Below are positions 40,774-49,064 of a stretch of 52,982 nt of DNA, in pieces. This stretch comes from UMGS363 sp051891935 (lineage in GTDB: Bacteria; Bacillota; Clostridia; Oscillospirales; Ruminococcaceae): the NCBI GenBank assembly GCA_051891935.1, contig JBJFFR010000085.1, positions 1-52,982 of the forward strand. Reading direction: 5' to 3'. The notes beneath the pieces are model-generated. The model was given only the letters and a program-made list of their open reading frames with translations. It made no database searches and had not been told where the DNA came from. The first letter of the stretch is position 1. Each line of letters opens with the position of its first letter. The translations under genes and the position numbers were made by a program.

Positions 40774-42141
40774 TTACGATTCAAGCATTGAATTCAGCTT
40801 TTTCCTTGCGATAATATAACATACAACGTGTGCGGCTATGGTTATCACCCACGAAACGGGATAGGAAAGATATACCGTTTTTATCGTATGATACTCGGGT
40901 ATCTGAAATACCGTTGCTATCCACACAAGTCTTACTCCGCAGGCGCCGATCAGCGATACTATCATCGGCATTATCGAATAGCCTATTCCTCGCAGTCCGC
41001 CGACCATTACGTCCATTATTCCGCAGAGGAAATATATCGAGAATATTACCCTCATTCGGACAAGTCCCGCTTCGATCGTTGCTGCGCCCGAGGTATAAAG
41101 TCCGAGCAGCTGTCTGCCGAATAACAGTCCCGTATAGCCGAACACAAGTCCCGTCACTATCACGCAGCCGAGGGCGCAGAGCTGTATTCTCGTCAATCGG
41201 TCAAATCGTTTTGCGCCGTAATTCTGGCTTGTGAACGAGATCGCCGACTGATAGAACGAGTTCATTGCGACATACACGAAGCCTTCGAGGTTTTGAGCCG
41301 CCGAATTTCCTGCAACGACCGTTGAGCCGAATATATTGACCGAAGACTGTATAACAACATTTGAAAGCGAAAAGATCACCCCTTGGAATCCTGCAGGCAG
41401 ACCGAGCCGCATTATCGCCGCAGCTTTCCGTCCGTCAATTCTCAATTCGGACAGGATGAGCTTTATCCCTCCCGTTTCGAGCATAAGGCATCTTACGATA
41501 AGCACAGCCGATACCGTTTCGGAAACGACCGTTGCGATCGCAACTCCGACTACATCAAGCCTGAACGCTACTACAAAAACAAGGTTTAAAATAACGTTTA
41601 TCACACCCGATGCGGAAAGATAGAAAAGCGGCCTTTTCGTATCTCCTATCGAACGCAGAAGCGCACTTCCGAAGTTGTATATCATAAGCGCAGGCATACC
41701 GAGAAAGTAGATACGAAGGTAATCCGCTGCAAGGGTAATAACTTCATCGGGCGTTTTCATAAGCTCAAGCAGCTGCCTTGCAAAGCACATTCCTACCACG
41801 GTCAGAAACACTCCGCTGACAGCTCCCATAAGCATCGAGGTATGTACGGTCTTGGAAAGCTCCTTTACATCACCTGCTCCGTAATGCCGCGCGGCGATGA
41901 CGTTCGCACCTATCGAAAGACCGATAAAAAGGTTTGTCAGCAGGTTTATCAGAGCGGTATTTGAACCGACCGCCGCAAGCGAATTATCTCCTGCAAATTT
42001 GCCGACAATAATAATATCTGCGGCGTTGAAAAGAAGCTGCAGGACGCTTGAAAGCATCAGCGGAAGCGTGAATATCAGCATCTTTTTCAGAATAGGTCCG
42101 CTGCACATATCAAGCTCATATTTTGAAGATGCGGTTGACAC
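40774..42141 (-). CDS. MATE-family multidrug efflux transporter
   Basis: This 455-residue membrane protein has 12 hydrophobic segments in two related halves. It carries typical MATE features: MCSGPILKKMLIFTLPLML at the start, FNAADIIIVGKFAGDNSLAAVG in the first half and GNSAAQNLEGFVYVAMNSF in the second. Such proteins export cationic drugs or metabolites with sodium or protons. A GTG start at 42141 is supported by AGGAGA 7-8 nt upstream. It lies 15 bp after the Cys-cluster protein gene on the same strand and is probably co-transcribed with it. Confidence 0.94.
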   Translation of the reverse strand: MSTASSKYELDMCSGPILKKMLIFTLPLMLSSVLQLLFNAADIIIVGKFAGDNSLAAVGSNTALINLLTNLFIGLSIGANVIAARHYGAGDVKELSKTVHTSMLMGAVSGVFLTVVGMCFARQLLELMKTPDEVITLAADYLRIYFLGMPALMIYNFGSALLRSIGDTKRPLFYLSASGVINVILNLVFVVAFRLDVVGVAIATVVSETVSAVLIVRCLMLETGGIKLILSELRIDGRKAAAIMRLGLPAGFQGVIFSLSNVVIQSSVNIFGSTVVAGNSAAQNLEGFVYVAMNSFYQSAISFTSQNYGAKRFDRLTRIQLCALGCVIVTGLVFGYTGLLFGRQLLGLYTSGAATIEAGLVRMRVIFSIYFLCGIMDVMVGGLRGIGYSIMPMIVSLIGACGVRLVWIATVFQIPEYHTIKTVYLSYPVSWVITIAAHVVCYIIARKKLNSMLES

Positions 42142-42155
42142 TTTGGATTCTCCTT

Positions 42156-42632
42156 TTATTCAACAAGCAGGATCGGATAGCCCTTCTGATACGGCTTAAC
42201 GATCTCGGGATGGATATCAGCCTCGTGAAAGATCTTCTCTGCAAGTCCGTTTTCCGTAAGCTCATTAACGAGCACCGAAAGCGGCTTTTTGTACATCTCG
42301 GGGCATATCGAAGCTATTGCGATCACCCTTTTTCCGCCAAGCTCCATTATGCGGTACGGCCAGATCTTACAGTCGAACGGCTTCTCATCGCCGAGCCTGC
42401 AGCCGCAGCTTTTGTCAAGCAAAGGACAGTTGAAAAGCTCGCCGTCGGGAATACATTTCAGTATTCTTCCGCCCTCGCTTTTCTCAATAAATTCAACCTC
42501 GGGATACTCCCGTATGATCTTTTCGCAAAGCTCATCGTTTACGGTGGGAGTTTCCCATATATCATATTTATCAAAAATACAGCAAAGCTGACATTTTGCA
42601 CAGCTTTCACCCGATAAAATATTTTTCAGCAT
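42156..42632 (-). CDS. YkgJ-like cysteine-cluster protein
   Basis: This is a 158-residue soluble protein with the YkgJ/CxxCxxCC pattern: GESCAKCQLCCIF near the N-terminus, FNCPLLDKSCGCRLGDEKPFDCKIWPYR in the middle and SICPEM near 115. The cysteines probably hold zinc or an iron-sulphur cluster; the role of the family is not defined. The ATG at 42632 has AAAGGAG at good spacing, and the longer open frame is rejected. Divergent from spoVAC. Confidence 0.87.
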   Translation of the reverse strand: MLKNILSGESCAKCQLCCIFDKYDIWETPTVNDELCEKIIREYPEVEFIEKSEGGRILKCIPDGELFNCPLLDKSCGCRLGDEKPFDCKIWPYRIMELGGKRVIAIASICPEMYKKPLSVLVNELTENGLAEKIFHEADIHPEIVKPYQKGYPILLVE

Positions 42633-42709
42633 TGTTTTCTCCTTTGGAATAAATATTGGATTTATGGATAATATATTTATATGCAAAATTTCCGAAAGGG
42701 GGAATTTTT

Positions 42710-43159
42710 TTGAGTATTCAAGGCTTACCGCCTAAAGAGTATAATGAAATGGTAAAAAAAGCCTCGCCGAATTCCAAAAGCCTTATAGATATTCCGAAGG
42801 CTTTCCTTATCGGGGGCGCAATTTGCTGTGTCGGACAGGCTATCAGCAATATTTTTAAAGCAAACGGCTTCGACACGCAGAGCGCAGCGACCTGGACTTC
42901 GATAACGCTTGTATTTATAAGCGCATTGCTGACCGGTCTGGGATTGTATGAAAAGCTTGCAAAGCACGGCGGCGCAGGAACTCTTGTGCCGATAACGGGA
43001 TTTGCAAACGCAGTCGTGTCCCCTGCGCTTGAATTCAAAACGGAAGGCTTTGTCCTCGGACTCGGCGCAAAGATATTCATAATATCGGGGCCTGTTATCC
43101 TCTACGGAACGGCGGCGTCGGTTTTGTATGGACTGATCTATTATTTCTTTCTGAAATAA
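42710..43159 (+). CDS. spoVAC: Stage V sporulation protein AC
   Basis: This 149-residue membrane protein is part of the SpoVA dipicolinate channel; in Bacillus SpoVAC acts as a mechanosensitive channel during germination. KAFLIGGAICCVGQAISNIF, SITLVFISALLTGLGLYEKL and GAGTLVPITGFANAVVSPALEFKTEGFVLGLG are close to the Bacillus protein, and the length agrees. The TTG start at 42710 is chosen because AAAGGGGGA lies just upstream and the resulting N-terminus fits the family; the open frame itself reaches back to 42656. spoVAD is 25 kb away. A weak sigma-G-like pair (GAATA at 42647, GATAATA at 42667, only 15 bp apart) is present upstream. Confidence 0.93.
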   Translation: MSIQGLPPKEYNEMVKKASPNSKSLIDIPKAFLIGGAICCVGQAISNIFKANGFDTQSAATWTSITLVFISALLTGLGLYEKLAKHGGAGTLVPITGFANAVVSPALEFKTEGFVLGLGAKIFIISGPVILYGTAASVLYGLIYYFFLK

Positions 43160-43171
43160 ACAAAAGATCAT

Positions 43172-43295
43172 CGGGCGGATATCAAATCCGCCCCTGCGTT
43201 TTTATAGGTGACAATTCAGGACGGGAAACCCGTCCCCTACATTTTTACGCATTTTTCAGAAACAAATTAATTACGAATTACGCATTACGCATTGA
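43172..43295. repeat. Short repeats between spoVAC and the DUF6062-like gene
   Basis: CGGGCGGATATCAAATCCG.. at 43172-43198, GGACGGGAAACCCGTCCCC at 43219-43237 and ATTACGAATTACGCATTACG at about 43267-43292. The order of units is the same as at 24843-24972, so the two gaps carry the same composite. Confidence 0.7.
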
Positions 43296-43297
43296 TT

Positions 43298-43981
43298 TTA
43301 ATCTCTTGATGTGAGAAATTTTACCGCGCGTTCGATGCTGTCTTTTGAGTTGCCCCAGTCTGCGTCCTTTCCGCTGTTGCGGTAGTCGTACATATTGCAG
43401 TAGTGTGTAACATCTTCCTGCAGGCCTTCAAGATAACTGCGGACGAGCTTTTCCGTCATCGCTTCAAAAGCTTTGAGGTCGTTTTTCTGCAGATACGCAG
43501 GCGCAAGCGACATAAGCATATCATAATGCGGCAGGCAGATGTATTCCTGCTCGTTCATTAATTGGCGCACATCATCGTGCAGGAACATCTCAAAAAACGT
43601 GCGCATAAGACGCTCCATTCCCCAGTCGATTTTTTCGCAGACAAAACAGCTTTCATTTATCTTCGATAGCTTTGCTTTCTTGGCATTTTTCGGTTCAAAA
43701 AGCTTCTTCCGCTCAAAAAGCTGCTGATCGACAGCCGCAAGATGCGTCTGGAGCATAAGCGCAAGCGAAAGTCGGTTCTTCTGCTTCATCATCTGCGAAA
43801 AGTGAGTGTGACAGAAGCCTGCTCGGTTGGTTTCGATGCGCACATCGGGTTCCATCATCGCTGCGCCCATTATGTATTCAACGGTTCGCTGTTCAAGCAT
43901 ATCTCTCATACGGCATATCGGGCAGCCGCATTTTGGTTCAAGAATTTCACTTATCGGGATCGTTAAAATGCTTTCTCTCAT
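43298..43981 (-). CDS. DUF6062-like cysteine-rich protein
   Basis: This is a 227-residue soluble, helical protein. It has four spaced Cys/His motifs: CGCPICRMR near 18, GFCHTHF near 56, CFVCEK near 112 and CLPHYD near 149. The pattern suggests two duplicated metal-binding halves. I take it for the family annotated DUF6062 in Clostridia; no function is known. AAAGGAA precedes the ATG. It starts 10 nt after the glycosylase stop codon on the same strand. Confidence 0.8.
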   Translation of the reverse strand: MRESILTIPISEILEPKCGCPICRMRDMLEQRTVEYIMGAAMMEPDVRIETNRAGFCHTHFSQMMKQKNRLSLALMLQTHLAAVDQQLFERKKLFEPKNAKKAKLSKINESCFVCEKIDWGMERLMRTFFEMFLHDDVRQLMNEQEYICLPHYDMLMSLAPAYLQKNDLKAFEAMTEKLVRSYLEGLQEDVTHYCNMYDYRNSGKDADWGNSKDSIERAVKFLTSRD

Positions 43982-43991
43982 ATTATTCCTT

Positions 43992-44798
43992 TCATGCTTC
44001 GTATACTCCGCTTGTCCTCATATAGTGGAAAAGATACTGCTGCGCAATGCCTGCTGTCGGCTTGATAAACTCGGGCAGACCGTTCGGGTAGAACTGCTCC
44101 AGCACACGCTTTATCCATACATCAACGGGAAAACACTCCGTTTTGTACATTCCGTAGAGCATTGTGCAGTCGGCGACTTTAGGGCCAACGCCTTTTATCT
44201 TCATAAGCTCCGCTCTTGCTTCGTCGGCAGGTGCGGCGCTTATGCTTTCAAGCGATATCTTTCCGCTTGTCACAAGCTCAACGCAGCTTTCAAGATATTT
44301 CGCACGGAAACCTGCACGAAGATAGGAAAAATCATCGGCGGTGTAGCCTTTGAGCTTTTCCGCAGACGGAAATCCGCCGTTTTCTTCGCACAGCCTTCCG
44401 ATTATGCCCTTTATTCGGGGAATATTGTTGTTCTGCGAGATTATGAACGAAACGAGAGCTTCCCACTTGTCCTGCTTTAAAAGTCTTATCCCCGATGCAA
44501 ATTCACACGCCTTCGCAAGCGTTTCATCCTCGGAGTAGATACGTTTCAGCTCACCGTAGTCCGTGCCGAGGTCAAAATAATCGTACCAGACATTGAGAAA
44601 ATCGCTTTCGGACGTTTTTTCAAGCACAAAATAGTCCTTTTCTTTATATATGGTAAGCTGGTCGTTCAGCATAGCGCCGTGATATGCGCCGTCAGAGGTT
44701 TTTTCCCAGCGGAAAGCCTGTCCGCAGTCAAGTGTTTCGTCAAGGTCAAAGTCGGGCTGCGAAAGGTGGATATCACTGCCATTTATTATGTAATTCAT
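43992..44798 (-). CDS. ogg: 8-oxoguanine DNA glycosylase/AP lyase (OGG type)
   Basis: This 268-residue base-excision repair enzyme has an N-terminal OGG domain (FDLDETLDCGQAFRWEK, as in human OGG1) and a helix-hairpin-helix glycosylase domain. KIKGVGPKVADC holds the hairpin and the catalytic lysine, and CFPVDVWIKRV has the catalytic aspartate. The conserved FIISQNNNIPRIKGII motif is also present. The gene overlaps the tautomerase gene by 4 nt (ATGA). It should remove oxidised guanine from DNA. Confidence 0.94.
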   Translation of the reverse strand: MNYIINGSDIHLSQPDFDLDETLDCGQAFRWEKTSDGAYHGAMLNDQLTIYKEKDYFVLEKTSESDFLNVWYDYFDLGTDYGELKRIYSEDETLAKACEFASGIRLLKQDKWEALVSFIISQNNNIPRIKGIIGRLCEENGGFPSAEKLKGYTADDFSYLRAGFRAKYLESCVELVTSGKISLESISAAPADEARAELMKIKGVGPKVADCTMLYGMYKTECFPVDVWIKRVLEQFYPNGLPEFIKPTAGIAQQYLFHYMRTSGVYEA

Positions 44799-45037
44799 TT
44801 CTTCAAAAGATCCTTCGGGTCATAGTTTGCATTGCGGAAAAGCACATCCTGCTTTGCGGCAACATCATCGGCATAGACCTGCTGCCACTCCTCGGGGGTA
44901 AAATCCTCGACCGTTACAGTGATGTGATCCTTTGAACAGCCAATTGCTTCGTAAAGCGCCTCTGCAACCTTCTCGGCGGCAAGCTTTTTCTGTTCGTCTG
45001 TTCTTCCTTTAAGCATTTTTACTGAAATATGCGGCAT
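44795..45037 (-). CDS. 4-oxalocrotonate tautomerase-like small enzyme
   Basis: This 80-residue protein begins Met-Pro, so the catalytic proline would be exposed after Met removal. HISVKMLKGRTDEQKKLAAE and the arginine region match the tautomerase superfamily; the core is about 60 residues and a 20-residue tail is extra. The substrate is unknown. It overlaps the glycosylase gene start. Confidence 0.88.
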   Translation of the reverse strand: MPHISVKMLKGRTDEQKKLAAEKVAEALYEAIGCSKDHITVTVEDFTPEEWQQVYADDVAAKQDVLFRNANYDPKDLLKK

Positions 45038-45055
45038 AGTTATTCTCCTTCAAAT

Positions 45056-45820
45056 TTATTCAAAGCTGTCCGTGGTCGGCTCGGACTTTGGTGCTTCTAC
45101 ATTCTTTTTATTCCTATTTTTGCGAAGCAGCTTCTGCTCCTTATCCCATTGTTCGTTTTTCAGAACAACAACTTCGTCAAAAAGGCAGCGGTATTTCGGC
45201 GGAATAATCTTGTTGATATGCGCCTTGCCGAAGAACCACATTTTAAACTTGCAGTCGGTCTTGACCTTGTCAAAAAAAGTGTGCATAAAGCTTATCTGAT
45301 TGACCTCGAACCCTAAAAATTCCTTCATGGAAGCAGGCGGCTCGTGAGTGATGATGTAGTCGATCTCGCTGCCTGCGTTTTTGAGATTTTCCGAAGCATA
45401 GTCGATCTCGTCATTGTCGGGAAGCTCGGCTTCAAACCAAGTGTGCGATTCCCGTCGGATGTCGATCTCCTTTGTCTGACCGCCGCCGAACGCAAAGAAT
45501 TTGTAGCCCTGCATAGAGAGAACAGCTCCCCTTTTTATGTGCATAAGGTTTCCCGAGATTCGGTGGACAGCGCCGCCGCAGAAGTCAGCCTCGGGGAATC
45601 GGTCAAGCAGGTCAAAATTCTCGTGACAGCCGTCAACAAAGAGCGTGTAGAAGCGTTTTTTCCCTATTTTTCGGAGCATTTTCTGCTCACGCTTGCTGCC
45701 GTCCCAGACGAACCCAAAATCTCCGCAGACGATCAGTACATCGTTCTTTTTCAGCGCTTTTATTCGTTTATCATTAAATCGGCTGATGTCGCCGTGCATA
45801 TCGCCTGTTATACAAATCAA
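45056..45820 (-). CDS. Calcineurin-like metallophosphoesterase
   Basis: This 254-residue protein has the metal-binding motifs in order: ITGDMHGD near 4-11, VCGDFGFVWDG near 35, GCHEN (a GNHE variant) near 70 and ITHEPPASM near 165. The last 30 residues are basic and likely flexible. The TTG start at 45820 follows GGAGGA by 7 nt. It is the first gene of a four-gene minus-strand group with the tautomerase, glycosylase and DUF6062-like genes. The substrate is unknown. Confidence 0.9.
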   Translation of the reverse strand: MICITGDMHGDISRFNDKRIKALKKNDVLIVCGDFGFVWDGSKREQKMLRKIGKKRFYTLFVDGCHENFDLLDRFPEADFCGGAVHRISGNLMHIKRGAVLSMQGYKFFAFGGGQTKEIDIRRESHTWFEAELPDNDEIDYASENLKNAGSEIDYIITHEPPASMKEFLGFEVNQISFMHTFFDKVKTDCKFKMWFFGKAHINKIIPPKYRCLFDEVVVLKNEQWDKEQKLLRKNRNKKNVEAPKSEPTTDSFE

Positions 45821-45903
45821 GAAAACTTCCTCCAATAATAAATCAATCTTATTACATTATATCACATTTTTCCCGAAACGTAAAGAGGAAAATCGCTTAA
45901 AAC

Positions 45904-46097
45904 CACGGTATTTCAACGAGTAAACAAACAATGAAATTTCCATGAAAACATGGTCGTAATCGACGTAATTTTTTGTAGGGGACGGGTCGCCCGTCCCGTT
46001 TTTTTGAATGGTATTGTTGACAACTGGACGGGAAACCCGTCCCCTACAATAGTTTGTTAATAAATTTTAAAAAAATAATTTACTTGTTGTAATACCA
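45904..46097. repeat. Family D element (CACGGTATTT ends), copy D2
   Basis: The left end is CACGGTATTTCAACGAGT and the imperfect inverted right end is TACTTGTTGTAATACCA. Two opposing GTAGGGGACGGG hairpins lie inside (45975-45998 and about 46026-46049), as in D1 at 14308-14502. A further lone CACGGTATTTCA is at 46109-46120. The following stretch to 46264 shows nothing else. Confidence 0.72.
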
Positions 46098-46264
46098 TTC
46101 CCTTAAAACACGGTATTTCATTTTACTGATGTAAATGTTTTTATGCATATTGATAAAGGATATACAATACCGGCCGATATCCCTCCCGTCCCATTATCTG
46201 TTCGGATAAATTCTTTTTTGGTGTACATTTCATCGTACAGTGATATTTTTTCTCAAAAAAAGCA

Positions 46265-46293
46265 TTGACAAATCAGAACATTTGTGCTATTAT
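46265..46293 (+). promoter_or_regulatory. Sigma-A promoter of the Cys-rich/ArpU-like pair
   Basis: TTGACA, a 17-bp spacer and TATTAT. The spacer contains GAACATTTGTGC, a partial match to the Gram-positive LexA box (GAAC-N4-GTTC). The leader is about 105 nt. Confidence 0.72.
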
Positions 46294-46405
46294 TAATTTG
46301 CAACCAAAACAAACGTTCGTGCGAAACAGCGAAAATTTGGCGGGAAAGCTGAAAACTGCCCCGAACAGCATTCCCATTGTACTTGTTTAGAAGGGAGAGC
46401 TTTTT

Positions 46406-46675
46406 ATGGCAAAATGTATATATGATGAATTTGACGAGTGTACCTTCGGATGTGAAAACTGCCGACGTTCGGAGATCGTTTGCGCGGAGTGCGGCTGCGT
46501 GGACGGAGTTTTCTTCGTGCAGAACGGAAGGACATTATGCTTTGACTGCTTCAGAGAGGAGGTCGGCGAGGAAGAATACGGGGATTTTGCGGCTGAATAT
46601 GAGACCGAATTCACCGATTTTTTAATGAAAAAGCACCAAAAACAGAGGATCGGAACATTCGGCAGCGAGAATTAA
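46406..46675 (+). CDS. Small Cys-rich hypothetical protein (89 aa)
   Basis: Not recognised as a named family. The first 55 residues hold eight or more cysteines as CxxC-type pairs (FGCENCRR, CAECGCVDG, LCFDCFRE), looking like two zinc-ribbon knuckles. The C-terminal third is acidic (EEVGEEEYGDFAAEYETEF) then basic. AAGGGAG precedes the ATG. The next gene begins 12 nt after the stop codon. Such small zinc proteins are frequent in phage-derived gene pairs. Confidence 0.75.
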   Translation: MAKCIYDEFDECTFGCENCRRSEIVCAECGCVDGVFFVQNGRTLCFDCFREEVGEEEYGDFAAEYETEFTDFLMKKHQKQRIGTFGSEN

Positions 46676-46687
46676 GAGGTTCTGCCT

Positions 46688-47062
46688 ATGACTGCAAAGG
46701 AGTTTTTATCATTGTACAAGGCGGACATGGAAAAGATCCGACAGAACCGCAGCCGAATGATCTCGGCAGAGCGCAGGGCATGGGAGATCTGCAGCAGGAA
46801 TTATTTTGAATATACTTCCGAATTTGAGGACAAGCTGTGGGAAGAAAACGAGAAGCTTGCCCGTGAGATGGTCGATGTGGAAAGAGCGATTGAACAGCTG
46901 CCCGACGGTAATTGCAAACAGGTTCTTTGCAAACGCTATATTTCGGGTAAAAAATGGTCGGAAATAGCGGAAGAGATGTGTTACAGTGAGCAGCACATTC
47001 ACCGTCTGCATCAAAAGGCGCTAAAGCAGCTTATTCTGCCGCTCCGATACATAAACAGCTAA
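46688..47062 (+). CDS. DUF1492/ArpU-like phage-type HTH regulator
   Basis: This is a 124-residue protein with a helical, charged N-terminal part (residues 1-70) and a sigma-70 region-4-like HTH (about 75-115): CKQVLCKRYISGKKWSEIAEEMCYSEQHIHRLHQKALKQL. This layout matches DUF1492/ArpU-type regulators that control late genes in phages and mobile elements. No phage genes are adjacent, so it may be a remnant or a domesticated regulator. AGAGG precedes the ATG. Confidence 0.82.
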   Translation: MTAKEFLSLYKADMEKIRQNRSRMISAERRAWEICSRNYFEYTSEFEDKLWEENEKLAREMVDVERAIEQLPDGNCKQVLCKRYISGKKWSEIAEEMCYSEQHIHRLHQKALKQLILPLRYINS

Positions 47063-47094
47063 AAAAATGCCGCAGGGTAAAATATCCTGCGGCA
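47061..47094 (-). terminator. Terminator of the sugar ABC operon
   Basis: TGCCGCAGG/CCTGCGGCA with a 9-nt loop, then TTTTTTT on the minus strand. It also touches the stop codon of the convergent ArpU-like gene. Confidence 0.85.
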
Positions 47095-47124
47095 ACACCG
47101 TTTTGATATGTTTGATTGTTTTGA

Positions 47125-48012
47125 TTAGCCCTTAACTGCACCGAGTGCAACGCCCTTAACAATATACTTGGAAAGGAAGAGGTAAACAATAACTACAGGA
47201 ATGATCGAAAGAAGGATCATCATGTAAACTTCGCCGAGGTCACCGTTCTGGGAGTTGATCTTTGAACGGAGAACAGCCATCATGATAGGAAGTGTCCACT
47301 TATCAGCCTTGTCAATAACAAGTGCAGGTGTGAAGTAGTTGTTCCATGATGCAACGAATGCGAAGATCATCTGTACTGCGATTGCAGGCTTGAGCATAGG
47401 AAGTGCAATTGTGTTGAATGTTCTGAATTCGCTTGAACCGTCAACACGGGCAGCTTCAATAACTTCAAGAGGAAGTGTGCTTTCGATGTTTTGCTTCATA
47501 TAGAAGAATACAGCAGGAGCAGCGATCGCAGGAATAATGAGCGGCCAGTATGTATTTGCAAGGTTTACATCTCTTACGAGCTTAACGAAACCAACGGCAG
47601 AAACCTGTGTCGGGATCATCATTACGATAAGAATGAAGTTGAACGCAAATCCCTTGAGCGCAAAATCATATACATGAACGCCATAAGCAGTCATTGAAGA
47701 GAAATATGTTGTAATAATGCAGGCAGATGCAGCGATAATAAAGCTGTTGAACATACCGCGAGGAATGGTGAAAAGTGCGGTATCATGCCATGCAGTATCG
47801 AGGTTTTTGAAGAAATACTTGCTCGGAAGTGCAGCAAATCCGCCCTGGAGCTGTCCGCTGCTTCTCGTTGAGTTGATAATAAGGAAGTAGATTGAGAAGA
47901 GCGAAAGAACTGTTACAAAAATAAGGAAGATATAAGCAATTACTCTTGAAACCTTGGTGGTTGCAGCATTGCTTTTATCATGGCCAACCGGCTGAAAATT
48001 AATGTTTGACAT
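47125..48012 (-). CDS. Carbohydrate ABC transporter permease (MalG-like)
   Basis: This 295-residue protein has six membrane segments. The EAA loop contacting the ATPase reads EVIEAARVDGSSEFRTFNTIALPMLKPA, typical of the MalG/AraQ group. The end GVALGAVKG is the usual MalG-type C-terminus. The start codon shares one base with the stop codon of the MalF-like gene (TAATG). Imports a sugar or oligosaccharide with the neighbouring binding protein; substrate not predictable. Confidence 0.95.
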   Translation of the reverse strand: MSNINFQPVGHDKSNAATTKVSRVIAYIFLIFVTVLSLFSIYFLIINSTRSSGQLQGGFAALPSKYFFKNLDTAWHDTALFTIPRGMFNSFIIAASACIITTYFSSMTAYGVHVYDFALKGFAFNFILIVMMIPTQVSAVGFVKLVRDVNLANTYWPLIIPAIAAPAVFFYMKQNIESTLPLEVIEAARVDGSSEFRTFNTIALPMLKPAIAVQMIFAFVASWNNYFTPALVIDKADKWTLPIMMAVLRSKINSQNGDLGEVYMMILLSIIPVVIVYLFLSKYIVKGVALGAVKG

Positions 48013-48971
48013 TAAAGAACCCCCTTACTCTTGCTCTTCTTAGGCTTAGGATCGGAACGGCCGCTTATGATTGAAAGATATACAGCGTAGCTGAGGATAC
48101 CTGTGATAATGAATACAAGTACGGAAACAGCGCCTGCCATACCATAGTTCTTTGCCTGGCCGAGGTATCTGTTGAGGTACATGATAAGAGTCATTGTACT
48201 TCTGTCAGGGCTTCCAAGTCCGCTTGTAATAACCTGAGGTACGTCGTACATCTGGAAACCACCGATGAGAGATGTTATAACAACGTATACAAGGATCGGA
48301 GCAAGGAGCGGAAGTGTGATCTTGCGGAATACCTGTCCGGAAGTTGCACCGTCAATAGCAGCAGCTTCCATAAGACTCTGGTCAATACCCATGATACCGG
48401 CCATGAGCATGATAGTTGTATTACCGAACCACATCAGGAAGTTGATAAATGCAATTATACCTCTTGCAGTACCCACATTATTGAAGAAGTCAACAACTTT
48501 ATCGGGATTACCGCCGGATATAATCTGGTTTATCGGGCCGACATTAGAGAACAATGTGAAGAACAGCATTGCAAATGCAGCAGCCATGATAAGGTTTGGA
48601 AGGTAGATTACTGTTTTAAAGAATGTCTGACCTTTGATATTAAGGCTTGTGCTTGTGAAGATAACAGCAAGGAGAAGTGAGAATGCAAGCTGCGGAATAG
48701 CGCCGGCGATCCACATTATCATTGTGTTAGCTGCATAAGTCATAATATCTATATTGCCGCTTGCATCAGCTGTAAACAGCTTTTTAAAGTTTCCGAGTCC
48801 GACAAAATTAGGACCTACCTGCTGGAAGGCACCTGCGTCCCAGTAGTTTTCAAAAAGGCTGTTATAGAATGTTGAAAGCAGCGGATAGAAAGTACATACA
48901 AGGAATACTATGAAGAAAGGTGCAATAAAGATATAGCCCCATTTTGCATAGCTGATTGATTTACGTTTCAT
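48012..48971 (-). CDS. Carbohydrate ABC transporter permease (MalF-like)
   Basis: This 319-residue protein has six membrane segments. The EAA loop reads MEAAAIDGATSGQVFRKITLPLLAP. It begins with a short basic stretch (KRKSISYAKWGYIFIAPFF), like the UgpA/LacF type. The ATG at 48971 has AGAGGT 6 nt upstream; an earlier in-frame ATG at 48989 is less well placed. It is separated from the binding-protein gene by a hairpin at 49007-49036. Confidence 0.95.
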   Translation of the reverse strand: MKRKSISYAKWGYIFIAPFFIVFLVCTFYPLLSTFYNSLFENYWDAGAFQQVGPNFVGLGNFKKLFTADASGNIDIMTYAANTMIMWIAGAIPQLAFSLLLAVIFTSTSLNIKGQTFFKTVIYLPNLIMAAAFAMLFFTLFSNVGPINQIISGGNPDKVVDFFNNVGTARGIIAFINFLMWFGNTTIMLMAGIMGIDQSLMEAAAIDGATSGQVFRKITLPLLAPILVYVVITSLIGGFQMYDVPQVITSGLGSPDRSTMTLIMYLNRYLGQAKNYGMAGAVSVLVFIITGILSYAVYLSIISGRSDPKPKKSKSKGVL

Positions 48972-49006
48972 GCTTCGACCTCTTCTCATACCTGATTTTT
49001 GATATG

Positions 49007-49036
49007 AAAAGGGGCAAGGCGGAATAGCCCTGCCCC
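49007..49036 (-). terminator. Intra-operon hairpin between binding protein and permease genes
   Basis: On the minus strand GGGGCAGGGC pairs with GCCTTGCCCC, then TTTTC. The T-run is short. It would allow partial read-through, giving more binding protein than permease, a common arrangement. Confidence 0.7.
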
Positions 49037-49064
49037 AATTTCACAATTTAGGTTTTATATTTGC

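Noticed and set aside
46688..47062. A full prophage
   Set aside because: Only one regulator and one small Cys-rich protein are phage-like. No integrase, capsid, tail or lysis gene is in the window.
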